Positions 12,215 to 23,338 of a DNA stretch of 64,000 nt are shown piece after piece (the first letter of the stretch is position 1; each line of letters opens with the position of its first letter). Below the pieces are notes generated by a model. The model had not been told where the DNA came from and did not search any database. It was given only the letters and a program-made list of their open reading frames with translations. The DNA lies in contig JBNGIO010005439.1 in NCBI GenBank assembly GCA_049999805.1, forward strand, positions 1-64,000. Direction: 5' to 3'. Position numbers and translations under genes: made by a program. Origin of the DNA: Folioceros fuciformis (Eukaryota > Anthocerotophyta > Anthocerotopsida > Anthocerotales).

Positions 12215-15200
12215 TCATGGTCGACCCTTACAACTGCAGCAACCGGCACTGAAACGATGCACACGATACCCATCCCTCACAACAATCTCCCTCTTCTCAA
12301 CCCTGGATATGATCTCCGTGGAACTGTGACAGTCACTACACATCCTTAGATTCTTGGTAACTACCAGAGGTGTGCCCCCCGGAGTGTTCAAAAGGCCATA
12401 CGCTAGAGCTAGCTTCTCTGCATGCCCGCAAAGCGTGTCTTCCTTCGCCTTTTCAGGCAGTGCCTTCAGCACCAATTTTGTGTGTGGCACGTGGCCCCCT
12501 TCCTCCATCACGCGTCCACTCATGTTCTCCACCTCGACGCCGATGTCGTGCCTGCTTTCTCCGACCCTAAATGTATGTACCTGCTTCTTAACCTCAATGC
12601 TCGCCACTGCAGGTTTCTTGTTAGCACCTGCTAACAGTCTGCGTTTTTCAATCCTCTCTACATCGCCCCACTTACCAGCATCTGCACAGGCATTCGCCAT
12701 GAGCACATATGCCGACGCACACTGAGGCTCCAGTGTAATGAGACTTTCGTAACATCGTGTTGCCCTCGCTATGTCTCCGTAACTTCTGCAGGCATTCAGC
12801 AACGACATCAACCCCACAACATTGCTTCTGCTGTCACATGATAATGGCATGTTCTCTGCCTCCTCTAAATGGCCTGCACGCCCAAGAAGATCAATCATGC
12901 AATTGTAATGCTCAACAGTAGGCTTGACGCCATGCTGCTCGACCATGGAATCGAAGTACTTGCGACCCTCGTCGACCAGTCCCTCGTGACTGCATGCTAC
13001 CAAGAGGCAAGTGAAAGCAGCATCATCGGGCTGAATACCCGCGACTAACATCTCCTCGAAACAAGCTAGAGCGTTGTGACCTTCATCGCAACTGCCGTAC
13101 CCAGATATGAGGGCAGTCCACGTCACCACATCCTTTGTGCCCAAGCTGTCAAAGACCCTGCGTGCATCTTCCAGTTCACCACACTTCGCATACATGTCTA
13201 CCAGGCAGTTGCCCACCAGTATGTTCTCCAGCTGGCCTCTTTCCATGATCTGCGAGTGCAGCTGCCTGCCCTTCTGCAAGGCACCAGCGCCTGCACATGC
13301 CTTCAGAAGGCAAGAAAGAGTAACATGATTCCCCAGCATGATACCCTCCTGCTCCATTTCTCCATGAAGGACAAGCGCCTCGTGATTGAACCCATGATTT
13401 GCATACCCGGCTATCAGGGCCGTCCATGTCACAACATCCTTCGTGGTCAAGCTCTCAAAGACCCTCCGTGCATCTTCTAATTCACCACATTTTGCATACA
13501 TGTCCACCAAGGAGTTGCCCACCAGCGCGTTATCTACCTGTCCTCGTTCTATAATCTGCGAATGGAGCTGCCTCCCTTTCTGCAACGCACCAGCAGTTGC
13601 GCACGCCTTCAGAAGGCAAGCGAAAGTAACCTCATCAGCCACAATCAAGTTCTGCTGTTCCATTTGTTCATAAAGAGCAAGCGCCTCTTGACCAAGCACA
13701 TGATTTGCATACCCAGCTATAAGAACTGTCCATGTCACCACATCCCTTGAGGTCAGGCTGTCGAACACCATTCGAGCATCTTCCAGTTCGCCACATTTTG
13801 CATACATGTCCACCAGGCAGTTCCCGACCAGCATGTTATCTAACTGCCCTCTTTCCACAATCTGTGAGTGCAGCTGCCTGCCCTTCTGCAAAGCACCGGC
13901 GCTTGCACAGGCCTTCAAAAGACAAGCAAAAATGACATGATCAGCCACAATGAGGCCGTCCCGCTCCATTTGAGCATACAAAACAAGAGCCTCTTGGCCG
14001 AGCCCATGATTTGCATACCCAGCTATCAGGGCCGTCCATGTCACAACATCCTTCTTTGCCAAGCTGTGAAAAGCCCGGCGGGCATCCTCCAGTTCGCCAC
14101 ATTTTGCATACATGTCCACTAAGCAGTTGCCCACCAGCATATTTTGTAGCTGTCCTCTTTCCACAATCAGCGAGTGCAGCTGCCTGCCCTTCTGTATGGC
14201 ACCAGCACTTCCACAGGCCTTCAGAAGACAAGCAAAAGTAACATGGTTTCCACTGATTCGGCCCTCCTGCTCCATCTCTCCATATAGAACAAGCGCCTCT
14301 TGACCGAGACCATGATTTGCATAACCAACTATCATGGTCGTCCATGTCACCACATCCTTCGTGGGCAAGCTGTCAAAAACCCGTCGAGCATATTCCACTT
14401 CGTCACATTTTACATACATGTCCACCAGGCAATTGCCAACATATAAGTTGGAGAGAAGGCTACTGCGCAACACATCACAATGCACCTCTCTGCCAGATTC
14501 CAAGTCCGCTGCAAATGCACAAGCTTGAAGAACTGCTACAAAGACGTGAGCATTTGCCTCTACACCTGAGCTGCGCATCTCATGGTACAGTTGTATGGCC
14601 CGTCTGGGTCTTCCATGTTTAGCATAGGTGGAGATTATGGAAACCCACATGAAGGCATCTGGTTTGCCCACCCTGGTGTACACATCCATGGCCTCCTGTA
14701 GCCTACCACCACATGCGTACATGCGCAGAATATGGTTCCCCAAGAATGCATTCGACTCATAGCCAAGTCTGACGGAAAGATCATGAACTCGTTGCCCCGA
14801 AACCAGGTCCTTCTTAGCTGCACATAGTTTCAGCACAGAAGAAAAGAGAGACTGAGAAATAGGGCAGTGGGCCTGCGCCAGAGCTTCCATGGCTCCAACG
14901 GCCTCCGCAAGCTCCCCTTGCTGGCATAACGTGCTCACGGTTCCAGACGATACGACAGCCATTTCCGATTCAGCACGCCTGCCGGGTCGTTTGGTCTTAT
15001 CCGAAGAGCTCGACTTGCGAGGGCATGCACCGTTTCCCATCTGCATCGTCAAAGAAAGGAGCTGATCATCCACCCACTCTGGCTTCAACATGTTGCATAA
15101 CCAGAGGACCTCGCCGGATACCTTATGCCGAAAGTCAGGCGAACCAGAGCTCTTCTTACCTCCCCTCTCATCCCACCACATGGGAGGGTCCAAAAAGAAT

Positions 15201-15424
15201 TGTCGCCACAAGGACTCCTGCTTCTGCTCCTGCTCTTGCAGTTGGTCACCAATACTGCTGGACACTCCTTTCCCAACAGTCCGTTTTTTCGGAAGTGCTG
15301 GCTTCATCCCCGTGCCGACCGAGACTTGCCTGCTTGACGTCGGTTGACTACCTGCAATGAGGTGAGGAGAATTTCTTCGTTGAGGAGCTGTATTCAACCG
15401 CTCCAGTTGCCAAGGTATTGGCAT
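12215..15424 (-). CDS. PLS-class PPR protein with DYW:KP-type C-terminus (organelle RNA editing factor)
   Basis: Intronless frame of 1069 residues. An N-terminal region of about 200 residues may include an organelle transit peptide. PLS-type PPR repeats follow (recurring VDMYAKCGELEDAR and DVVTWTALIAGYANHG), then E1/E2-like motifs. Where canonical editing factors have a PG box, this one reads NKKPAVASIEV (about residue 933). The deaminase-like domain keeps the HxE site (HAE, about 1001) and zinc ligands (MCSDCH, CCSC). The protein ends in KGRP instead of Asp-Tyr-Trp. Known: KP-box/GRP-ending DYW domains occur in plants with U-to-C editing and are linked to that activity, whereas canonical DYW domains do C-to-U. 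Inference: a plastid or mitochondrial U-to-C factor. The start is the first ATG (15424); 13 codons upstream are open from a TTG. Confidence 0.92.
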   Translation of the reverse strand: MPIPWQLERLNTAPQRRNSPHLIAGSQPTSSRQVSVGTGMKPALPKKRTVGKGVSSSIGDQLQEQEQKQESLWRQFFLDPPMWWDERGGKKSSGSPDFRHKVSGEVLWLCNMLKPEWVDDQLLSLTMQMGNGACPRKSSSSDKTKRPGRRAESEMAVVSSGTVSTLCQQGELAEAVGAMEALAQAHCPISQSLFSSVLKLCAAKKDLVSGQRVHDLSVRLGYESNAFLGNHILRMYACGGRLQEAMDVYTRVGKPDAFMWVSIISTYAKHGRPRRAIQLYHEMRSSGVEANAHVFVAVLQACAFAADLESGREVHCDVLRSSLLSNLYVGNCLVDMYVKCDEVEYARRVFDSLPTKDVVTWTTMIVGYANHGLGQEALVLYGEMEQEGRISGNHVTFACLLKACGSAGAIQKGRQLHSLIVERGQLQNMLVGNCLVDMYAKCGELEDARRAFHSLAKKDVVTWTALIAGYANHGLGQEALVLYAQMERDGLIVADHVIFACLLKACASAGALQKGRQLHSQIVERGQLDNMLVGNCLVDMYAKCGELEDARMVFDSLTSRDVVTWTVLIAGYANHVLGQEALALYEQMEQQNLIVADEVTFACLLKACATAGALQKGRQLHSQIIERGQVDNALVGNSLVDMYAKCGELEDARRVFESLTTKDVVTWTALIAGYANHGFNHEALVLHGEMEQEGIMLGNHVTLSCLLKACAGAGALQKGRQLHSQIMERGQLENILVGNCLVDMYAKCGELEDARRVFDSLGTKDVVTWTALISGYGSCDEGHNALACFEEMLVAGIQPDDAAFTCLLVACSHEGLVDEGRKYFDSMVEQHGVKPTVEHYNCMIDLLGRAGHLEEAENMPLSCDSRSNVVGLMSLLNACRSYGDIARATRCYESLITLEPQCASAYVLMANACADAGKWGDVERIEKRRLLAGANKKPAVASIEVKKQVHTFRVGESRHDIGVEVENMSGRVMEEGGHVPHTKLVLKALPEKAKEDTLCGHAEKLALAYGLLNTPGGTPLVVTKNLRMCSDCHSSTEIISRVEKREIVVRDGYRVHRFSAGCCSCKGRP
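13080..14400 (-). repeat. Exact-period 306-bp tandem array inside the PPR gene
   Basis: The segment encoding KDVVTWTALI recurs with anchors at 13129, 13435, 13741, 14047 and 14353, always 306 bases apart, i.e. 102 codons or one P-L-S triplet. Copies are highly similar at DNA level. This points to recent unequal exchange or gene conversion within the repeat domain. Confidence 0.9.
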
Positions 15425-15656
15425 CCTAACAGACGCTCGTCTTCGTAAGAATGGGTGGAACAAGAAATTATATGGGGACGTTCCTGCGCATGATCATACA
15501 AGCAGAAGACGTATCCATCATCACAAGCAGAAATCATCATACAAGCAAGAGACGTATCCGTCATGACAGCCAGAATTCCGACAAAGATATCACGTTAAGA
15601 GTTCTAACAACAGAAAATGAAACTCCCAATCTCTATGTCATGCAGGAGAAGCAATC

Positions 15657-15680
15657 CGCTAGAGGGAGGGCTTGAACCTC

Positions 15681-15713
<33 letters not shown>

Positions 15714-15730
15714 AACTGAGCTACTCCAGC
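15657..15730 (-). tRNA. tRNA-Asn (GTT)
   Basis: A 74-base cloverleaf on the minus strand. The acceptor stem GCTGGAG pairs with CTCTAGC including one G-U pair. The D-arm is TAGCTCAGTTGGTTAGAGC, the anticodon loop is CTGTTAACC with anticodon GTT, and the T-arm is GGAGGTTCAAGCCCTCC. Box A and box B promoter elements are intact, CCA is not encoded and there is no intron. It has the features of a nuclear plant tRNA-Asn. Confidence 0.95.
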
Positions 15731-16250
15731 CACCCATACGCTTCAAGGAATAGAGAGGTTGTACAATTCGCTACGAAAATTAGTGGTACGAAACGAAACA
15801 TGGTCAAGTGATGTGAAGATTTATTCCTAAAAATCACCTAACATGTTTGCTTTCATGTAGAAAGGTCAGAAAAAAAAAATACAGGCAAACGATGCTTGTA
15901 GTTTTGTGAGGGCTTCTCCGGCCGATTTTTTTTGTGTTTTGTCCTACTTGAGCTTCGTTACAAGCCAATGTTCGCAGTATGTACGTACCTTTCTTTCCTG
16001 CTTCTGCTTGTTGTAGTACCAAATCCTACGGTAGCAAAATTTCATCCAAGTGGACTCTCACTCCAAGGTGATACTTCTTCGTCGGTCGGCTCACGTAGTC
16101 TATGTGTTTCATGCCTTAAGTCATGAAAAGTAGGGTAAAGTTGCACTCACAGTCCACTGCACGGCTTGAATTTACCACACTACTTGCGAGGGTCCTAATT
16201 TGTGCTTGTGCTTGGGCTTGGACTTGGATCGGACCGAGGACGAGTCTGCG
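15731..16250. other. Spacer upstream of VPS51
   Basis: Contains the VPS51 5' flank and the upstream side of the tRNA gene. An A-rich run at about 15871-15880 and a T-rich run near 15925 are the only notable sequence. Confidence 0.4.
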
Positions 16251-19200
16251 ATGGCGGAGGATCTCGACGAGAAAGCCAAGCGCGTTCGTAGTCTGCTCTC
16301 CAGTTTCTATGGCAGTGGGGAAGGGGGTCCCGATTCCCCCGGCACGCCAGCCTACGCACCTAATGGGGTCCCTGTTTCCCCCGTCAAGCGCGATACGCTG
16401 GTTACCATCAACGCCAAGGACTTCGATATCGATCGCTACATGGCCTCCCTGGTAGTTCTCTTTCTCCACTCCTGCTCAGTGTCCAGTGAAGAGCACGGCA
16501 TCTCTTACAGACTGCGTGTGTGCCAGATCCGCAGGACAAGTCTGGACGGGCTGCTGCATAAGCATGTGGAAATGGCTGCAGAGATTAAGAATTTGGATAG
16601 CGACATGCAAATGCTGGTGTATGAAAACTACAACAAGTTCATAAGTGCCACTGACACCATAAGAAGGTAAAACTTGGGATCAGCGGAGGAAAAGCTTTCA
16701 TTTCCGAGCTCGCGCAGCTTGCGTAAGAGAAATTCCAAGAATTGTGATCTTGTGGTGCAGTATGAAGGAAAATGTATCTGGTATGGAATCGAACATGGAT
16801 CAGCTCCTTCAGACAGTCACTGCTGTCCGATCCAAGAGCGATGGCATCAATTCGTCTCTGTTTGAAAGGAGAGGGCGCATCGAGGAGCTGAACGGAACTA
16901 GAAGTCTGCTCCGGAAAGTTCAGGTTTCTACTTGCAGTCCGAGGGCTACTGTACTTTGATGGGCTTCATTTCGTGGTTGGAGTGTGGCGAGCGACTGTGC
17001 AGCCTATGGTTTGGCAGAGATTGAAAATTTGTCTTCCCTTGTTTTCAAGGGCAGTTTGTGTTTGACCTTCCGAAGCGCATGAGGAAGTGTTTGAAGGAAG
17101 AGAATTACACCGATGCTGTGAAGTTTTACCTGGGAGCCCTTCCTGTACTGAAGGTACATGTATACTTCAACCTAAATGGACAGTCTGCAGGAACTGATTG
17201 GTCAATCCGACAATTCTGCTTGGCGCATTACAGCTAGTCTTTTGTGGCGCTTCGGGTGTGGTAAGGTAGGCGTATGGAGCTACTTCATTCAAAGCTTGCA
17301 AGGAGGAATCGGAGGAGATCATTGCCTTAATAACTAAAAGGCTGCAGGTATTTGGCGTATCGCATTGGTACAGAAGTAATTTTGATGTGTTCCTTGCAGT
17401 GGATGAGTTGTGGAAGTTTTGCAGTTGAATTAACCTCCAAGGATTTTAATGAAACGTTGGATGCTTGTTTGTCTCCTTCATACAGACACAGTTGATGGCA
17501 GAGGATGCGGCACTAGAGAAACGAGCCCAAGCAGCTGCTTTACTGCAGAAGTTGGGATTCTCTGTAAGTTGTCCGTGTTCGTGGGGTGTTGACGTTACTC
17601 ATGCACCTAGTCGGACATAGGTGACTTAAAGGGAATGGGTGCAAAGGGATGTGGATCAATAGAAGTCAATTTCCTTTGCTACAGAATTTGGGATCCCTTA
17701 GAAGTTGCATTCCCCTAGGCATACTCTGTATGTTGTGGCTATCTTTTGTGTTCTAAGTATAGCGGGAAGCAGTCGCCCTCTGTAGAATGGCATGAGCAGG
17801 ATTCGACCTTGTTTGCTTGATGCTGGCCATAGGTTATTCAACCCTGAAAACGTGAAGCTGAATCTGGTCCCAGATCACGACATTGATGGAGGATTTTCTG
17901 AACGTACACTGGCCCCGTCTCATGGCTGAGGTACAAGTGGCAGTGCGCAAGCCCTCAGCACCAGCTGCAAAGGCTGGGTATGCCCCTGACGACATGGTAC
18001 AATCACCGAAGGTTATGCTGGAACACCTGAATAAGGTCAGCTTCAGTTTATTTGTCTGGTGATGGAAACCTCAGGTCATCGTGTGAGGGTTTCTGAGATT
18101 GAACAGCTGCAGGATTTCATTGCTGACTTTTCCAACACCGCAACGGCATTTCGTGCAATTTTCCCTACAGAGGAGAAGCGGCTTACCGAAATGGCAACCA
18201 AGTTGTTCAATGAGTGAGTATCTTTGTTGAACTATTGTGGTTGGAAACTCTTCAGAAAAAGGGCAGCTTTCTAGGACCGGGTACAGTCTGCTGTTTTTTG
18301 GAGGCCTTACCTTGGCTCAACTTCTGTGCCAGATATTTTGCGAATGTGCAAAAGTCATTCCAGCCTGAGTACGGGGATCCATCAGCATCAGAGCTTATTG
18401 CTGGTTTAAGTAAGCACTTTTTATCAGCGTGCAACTGTTCGCTGTATGCAAGCTATTCAATCTTATGTCAGAAATTTGCTGCTCACAGAGATCCTGTCAA
18501 CGGACGTGGGCAAGATGCATGAGTTGGTTCCTGCTGCCGGACTCGGCAATCATGCAGCTCGGGTGCGTACAGGATAGCGTTGGGTAATAAACTGTATGCT
18601 TCCTTTTCAGCCCGAGTCACCTGTGACCCTACTTGGTTAGGAGAGCTCCCAAAGTCACAAAGAGTATGATGACTGATTGACTAAATGACGATATGGCTGC
18701 TGTGTGCGCATGAGTTCCAGATCCACTGACTAAATGACGTGCAGGCTGTAGAGTCTGCCATCAAGCAACATGTTTCAATTCTGTTCGTTGGTTTGCATCA
18801 GCGCATTCTAGGTGAGATTCAATGTGCCTCTGGCTATCGAGTGATGATGTGGCATTGTTACGCTGCTGCTTTACTCATTATGTGTGCATTGCATCTTGAA
18901 TACTGCATTAAAGTTTAATCTGCACGGTATTATGCATCAGGTGCTATCACTAATCCAGTCCCAGGGCCTCAATCTGCTGAGAAGCAGAAGCCTTTGCAAG
19001 TTTGTCTTCAGGCTATCGAACATGTAGTGATGGAAGGAAGTTTGGCCATATTGAAGGTACACTGTCAGAGAAGTGGTTAGATGTGTGACTACTGTTCTGA
19101 TGTTCTTTTGATACTCTTTACAGCTTGCTTTAGGCTCAAATCTTCGGGTTGTCCAGGATCAATGACGTGTTTCTGTACTCTTAGTGCATGGAGCTTTTGT

Positions 19201-21044
19201 GATTAATACGTAGGAACTTGCATGCTAGAACTTTCAATAAGCTTTGGTTGTCCCAGTCCTCGCGTGACAAACTGGTCTTGATTTCCTCGTTTTTCAACAG
19301 GATTTGAAAGAGCTTCTTGAGAACAGTGGCGAATTATTGGCGCGATGGAAGGATGTCTACATTGACTTGGTTCAATCCGGCTTCCAGGATCTTTTTACCT
19401 CCCTGGTCGACCATTTCTCTATGTTGTGCACTAGTACTGGGGATAAACACGAGGAGAAGCTGCATTCTGGATTAAATGCAGGAACCTCGTCTGGCTTGGT
19501 CCTGATACTGGCTTGTCTTTCAGTCTACATCGAGCAGACTGCAGTGGCGAACATCACAGAAGTATGGTCCGAGAGCCTAGGAAGAGAGACGGGGTGTGGA
19601 TGGCTAGTCATGCTGATGTGGATATGTGCTTAAGCAGGAAACCTGAAAGCGGTTCACTGGACTTGTGTCATTCTACTTGCAGTTGGATTGTAGAAGTAGC
19701 AGGGTTGTGTATGTGCTGATGGCTTACCATTGGTAGGTTATCGCATCATCGTTTACTGGTGGTGGGGCAAGAGGTTATGAGGAACGACCTGCCTTTGTGC
19801 CTGCTGAAATATGCCGTGGCTTTCGGTCAACGGGGGAGCGCCTCCTTAACAAGGTGTTCTTTGCATACGGTAGAAACAAGTGATTGCTGGCACGGACTTG
19901 CTTAAATGTGATCAGTATTGTTTAGAATGTGAAATTGTATTCTGCTGAGGGCCTGCAAATGACAATTGGGGTTTGTCCAGTACATCGACATCCAGGCACG
20001 GAAGCTGTCGGTTCTTGTCCGGAAGAGTGTGGGTACACCAAACTGGTTAAAGGTACTTCTGGTGGGACAGTAGGAATGTTTGTTCATCTCCTGCCATGAA
20101 TTCCAGCTTCTGTAGCCGCTGGGTTTGGAACGTGCTGCAGTATAAGGAACCCAGAGATGTTCGGATGTTTGTCGACTTGCTGCTCCATGAGGTACTTAAA
20201 GCAACACTTCTGTGGGGGTTATTGCTGGAGCTGAGGTTATCTGTGATTGACCAGAGACTTCCTGGCATTACAGCTAGAGATTTTGGATGAGGAAGTCCAG
20301 CAGATTCTGGAGCCCGGTACTACAAGGACCCATCGACGTACAGATAGTACTGGAAGTGCAAGCTCGGCACGTAGTGGCCCACAGCGTGAAGAGCGGGTGT
20401 CTCGTGAACGAGGATCAACAAGAGCTAGAAGTCGTCTGCTTGAAAGGGATGTTGCTAAACTTTTCACACAAAGAGTGGACCTTTTCACCAAACCAGATTA
20501 CACTCAGGTACTCTTAGCTGAGATAGGATTTTGTGATTCTTAATGGCAGCTGGACTTGGCGTTGAAGTAGTAAGTGCTGGATGTGTTGTGGTTCTACTGT
20601 CCAGGCAAGTGTGATCGCTACAGTCGTGAAGATGGGTCTGAAGAGTTTTCAAGAGTATGTCCGATTGCAGACCTTTAGTAGAAGCGGTTACCAGCAAATT
20701 CAGCTTGATGCACAATACTTGCGAGACCCTTTGCAAGCATACGTTGAAGATGACACCGTAGTAAATTTCCTTCTTGATGAGGTGAACGCATCTTCTGACC
20801 CTCACATGTCTGCTACCAGAATGTCTCTGTCAAGGATATTGCGCATAGAGGATGTTCAAGGATGTCTGGAAGGTTGTGATTTTCGTGTGTGATGCAGGTA
20901 TGCTCCGCTGCCGCGGAGCGCTGCATTGATCCGACTCCTTTAGAACCAGCGATCTTAGACAAGCTTATCCAGGCAAAACGTGCGAAAACAAGTGGCAAAG
21001 GTATGGAGTGCTCCCCCTCAACTAGGCAGCTGGTCCACGCGTGA
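16251..21044 (+). CDS. VPS51: Vacuolar protein sorting 51 homologue (GARP/EARP tethering subunit)
   Basis: Shared subunit of GARP and EARP, which tether endosome-derived vesicles at the trans-Golgi and recycling endosomes. About 19 exons. First: 16251-16451, starting MAEDLDEKAKRVRSLLSSFY and ending at DIDRYMASL. Next: 16527-16666 (LDGLLHKHVEMAAEIKNLD), 16761-16923 (MKENVSGMESNMDQLLQ) and 17055-17153 (FVFDLPKRMRKCLKEEN). Later exons include 18848-18960s to 19564 (LLARWKDVYIDLVQSGFQD), and near 20150 (KEPRDVRMFVDLLLHE), 20280-20508, 20605-20780 and 20899-21044 (PLEPAILDKLIQAKRAK). These blocks follow the plant VPS51/UNHINGED sequence in order, and the N-terminal coiled-coil segment is present. 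The ATG at 16251 starts the family's conserved N-terminus. One join (about 17564 to 17874) is uncertain because the residues around it fit the family poorly. Function is inferred from the family. Confidence 0.9.
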
Positions 21045-21784
21045 AACGCAGTGTCTGTAGTATCACTCCTCGTCCTCGTAGTATCTTGAGCTGAAGTTTA
21101 AGTGGTCACAGCGGTACAGCAAGAGCTAACCTGTAAATTCACTTGTGCTGCACAGGGTCGTTAACATCTCCGCCCTTGTTAGCTGCCGCTGAATGACGCC
21201 TTTGCGCCTAAGCGTAACTGCCGAAGGCCAGAACAGATTATGAACTTTTCCCGACAGCACGATTTCCGAGAGTGTAACGTGCTGTTTGGACACCCACTAA
21301 AAGTTGGTTTCGTCCCCGGCTTTGCCATGCCATCCCGAAAGATACTATACACGTCGAGAGGCCTGCCCTGACGTTAACGTTTTGGTGGGGCAGGTGCCCA
21401 ATGCATGTCGGTCCGTTCACATGTCGTAGAAAGTTAGCGACAATCGTGTCAAGCCCGCAACAGGTGATTGTCACGATAGGGAGACTGATGTGCATCGGTT
21501 CCCAGTTGACGTGCTAGTTGGTGTTGCATCCGTTGGGACGCATGCGGACATGGACGTTCGTGTTGTGATTACATAGCGTAATTGGTGGGGCATCAAAATT
21601 TACGCCCCCGCCATAGTTTTCGCTTCGTCCCTTGTCTCTCTCCTGGAGAAAGGAGAAGCTTGCAATTGGTCCCACAGTAAGTGGCCTGGCCTGTACATGG
21701 AAAGCTACAAAAGGTGCATGCACTACACTACCTACCCAACATTACACATACAAGAGGCTGTGTGCCCCGCACCAAGAATAAACC
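21045..21784. other. Convergent 3' spacer between VPS51 and LEC14B
   Basis: The two genes point towards each other, so this holds both 3' UTRs. No coding evidence was found. Confidence 0.5.
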
Positions 21785-23338
21785 CTAATCGCTGTCGTAG
21801 AAGACATCGTTGTGGAGCCTGAGGCTGTGGCGGGGAAGGCGAGGCAAGGAACTTGACTTTGCGCCTGTGCCGGAACCTGGCTCCCACTTGAGCAGAACTC
21901 CGTCCCAGGAGCAGCTCACCAGCATTGGCAGGCGAGGATGCCAGCTGCAGTCCCTGACTGTGGCGTGGTGAGACTTGAGCTTGGCGGCCTGCTGACCGGT
22001 GAGCAGGTCGTAGATGTAGACGCTGCCATCGCTGGAGCCCGTGTAGATGTACTTCTGCGCCGTGCTGAAGAGGGGGGAGAAGTAGCAGCGCACCAGGGTC
22101 TTGAGCACACCGTGGCCGCGGTAGGTCATAACGCTCTGGTCATCCGGAAGCTCGAAGTCCCTGCCCGAGCCGGGGTAGTCCATATAGCGGTAGTCCCACT
22201 TGTAGGAGTGGCTCCTGTCCAGCCTGCTGGAGTCGCTGGTCATGCTCCGGATGTCCCACAGCTTGATGCACTGGTCCTTCCCGTTGGAGATGAAGAACCT
22301 GCCGTCCCCGCGGGTGTCCAGGTGCGTGATGCCCGCCAGATGGCCCTGCAGAAACCCCGCTGCGCGCGCGCTGCACCTCCTGTCCCAGACCTTGCAGACG
22401 TGATCGTCGCTCCCGGAGTAGAGCACGTTGCAGCTGTCGTCTGCGAACACAACCGAGTTGACATCGTCATCGTGCGCCTGGATCCGGTTGCTCAGCTTGT
22501 TGCGCTCCAGATCGTAGAGGTAGATGGAGTCGTCCGCGCTCCCCGCCAGGAGCTCCCGCCCGTCCTGCGAAAACTGGACGCAAAAGAGGCCGAAGGAGCG
22601 CTCCCCCGGCTCCCGCCCCGCCGCGAAGTCCAGCCCCTGGTGCACCTCGGTGACGTCGGTCAGGGACTGGATCCCCGCGCTCTCGTTCCCCACGTTTACC
22701 AAATGCACCAGCGGCGTGACGCTGGCGTACACCAGGAAGCGTCGGTCCGGCGACAGCGCCGTGTCGCAGATGGCCCAGCGCACCTTGCTCCCGATCACAT
22801 TCTTGCGCAGCTTCCAGGCGCCGTCGCAATCGTAGATCCGGATCCGCCTGTCCTGAAACCCTGCCACAAACAAGGAGCCATCTTGCGAGAACCTCCCGAC
22901 GTAGGCTCTGCTGCCGATCTTGTCCAGCACCTGCGTCGCCTCCCTAGGCAAGAAGCGGGACGCGAGATGACAGCACTCGGAGCGGGAGAACCTGCCTCTT
23001 CCCGACACATTGATCTCCCTCCCGGCCACCATACGGCACGCGTTGACATCGCCGGCCTTGACTCCCCCGAATCTTGCGGAATTGGAGTGCGCAGCCGTCA
23101 TCATCCTGGTGAGATGCGCCAGAGCATGCGGCTCCTTCTCCTCTTCCTCCTTCACCTCCGGAAGCTCCCCTTCCTCGGGATCCCGATCCCGATCCGACTC
23201 CAGCCCTGTCGCCGTGCTCTCCCCCGAGCAATCGTCTTCAAACTCCATGCCGTTCTGCAGCTCCTCCACCGGCATCTTGTGTGGAGTCATGGCGACGGCA
23301 GCTTCCGAATTTGTGCTACAAGCAGCGCTGGCGCTCAT
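21785..23338 (-). CDS. LEC14B: LEC14B-type WD40 protein (DCAF11-like CUL4-DDB1 substrate receptor)
   Basis: Intronless frame of 517 residues with a true ATG at 23338. An acidic N-terminus (EEGELPEVKEEEEKEPHAL) is followed by the family signature around GREINVSGRGRFSRSECCH. A seven-bladed WD40 propeller follows: SRAYVGRFSQDGSLFVAGFQ, FSQDGRELLAGSADDSIYLY, VLYSGSDDHVCKVWDRRC, FFISNGKDQCIKLWDIRSM, YIYTGSSDGSVYIYD and LVSCSWDGVLLKWE. Two blades end in WDxR (WDRR about residue 317; WDIR about 360), the DWD-box form that binds DDB1. Known: relatives are DCAF substrate receptors of CUL4-DDB1 ubiquitin ligases. Inference: the same role here; the substrate is unknown. The opposite strand carries a 648-codon open frame, which is a shadow of the GC-rich codons. 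Confidence 0.93.
   Translation of the reverse strand: MSASAACSTNSEAAVAMTPHKMPVEELQNGMEFEDDCSGESTATGLESDRDRDPEEGELPEVKEEEEKEPHALAHLTRMMTAAHSNSARFGGVKAGDVNACRMVAGREINVSGRGRFSRSECCHLASRFLPREATQVLDKIGSRAYVGRFSQDGSLFVAGFQDRRIRIYDCDGAWKLRKNVIGSKVRWAICDTALSPDRRFLVYASVTPLVHLVNVGNESAGIQSLTDVTEVHQGLDFAAGREPGERSFGLFCVQFSQDGRELLAGSADDSIYLYDLERNKLSNRIQAHDDDVNSVVFADDSCNVLYSGSDDHVCKVWDRRCSARAAGFLQGHLAGITHLDTRGDGRFFISNGKDQCIKLWDIRSMTSDSSRLDRSHSYKWDYRYMDYPGSGRDFELPDDQSVMTYRGHGVLKTLVRCYFSPLFSTAQKYIYTGSSDGSVYIYDLLTGQQAAKLKSHHATVRDCSWHPRLPMLVSCSWDGVLLKWEPGSGTGAKSSSLPRLPRHSLRLHNDVFYDSD

Noticed and set aside
12215-15424. PPR gene as a pseudogene because the DYW tripeptide is missing
   Set aside because: The frame is fully open over 1069 codons, the HxE site and zinc ligands are intact, and the KP box together with the GRP end forms a known functional variant.
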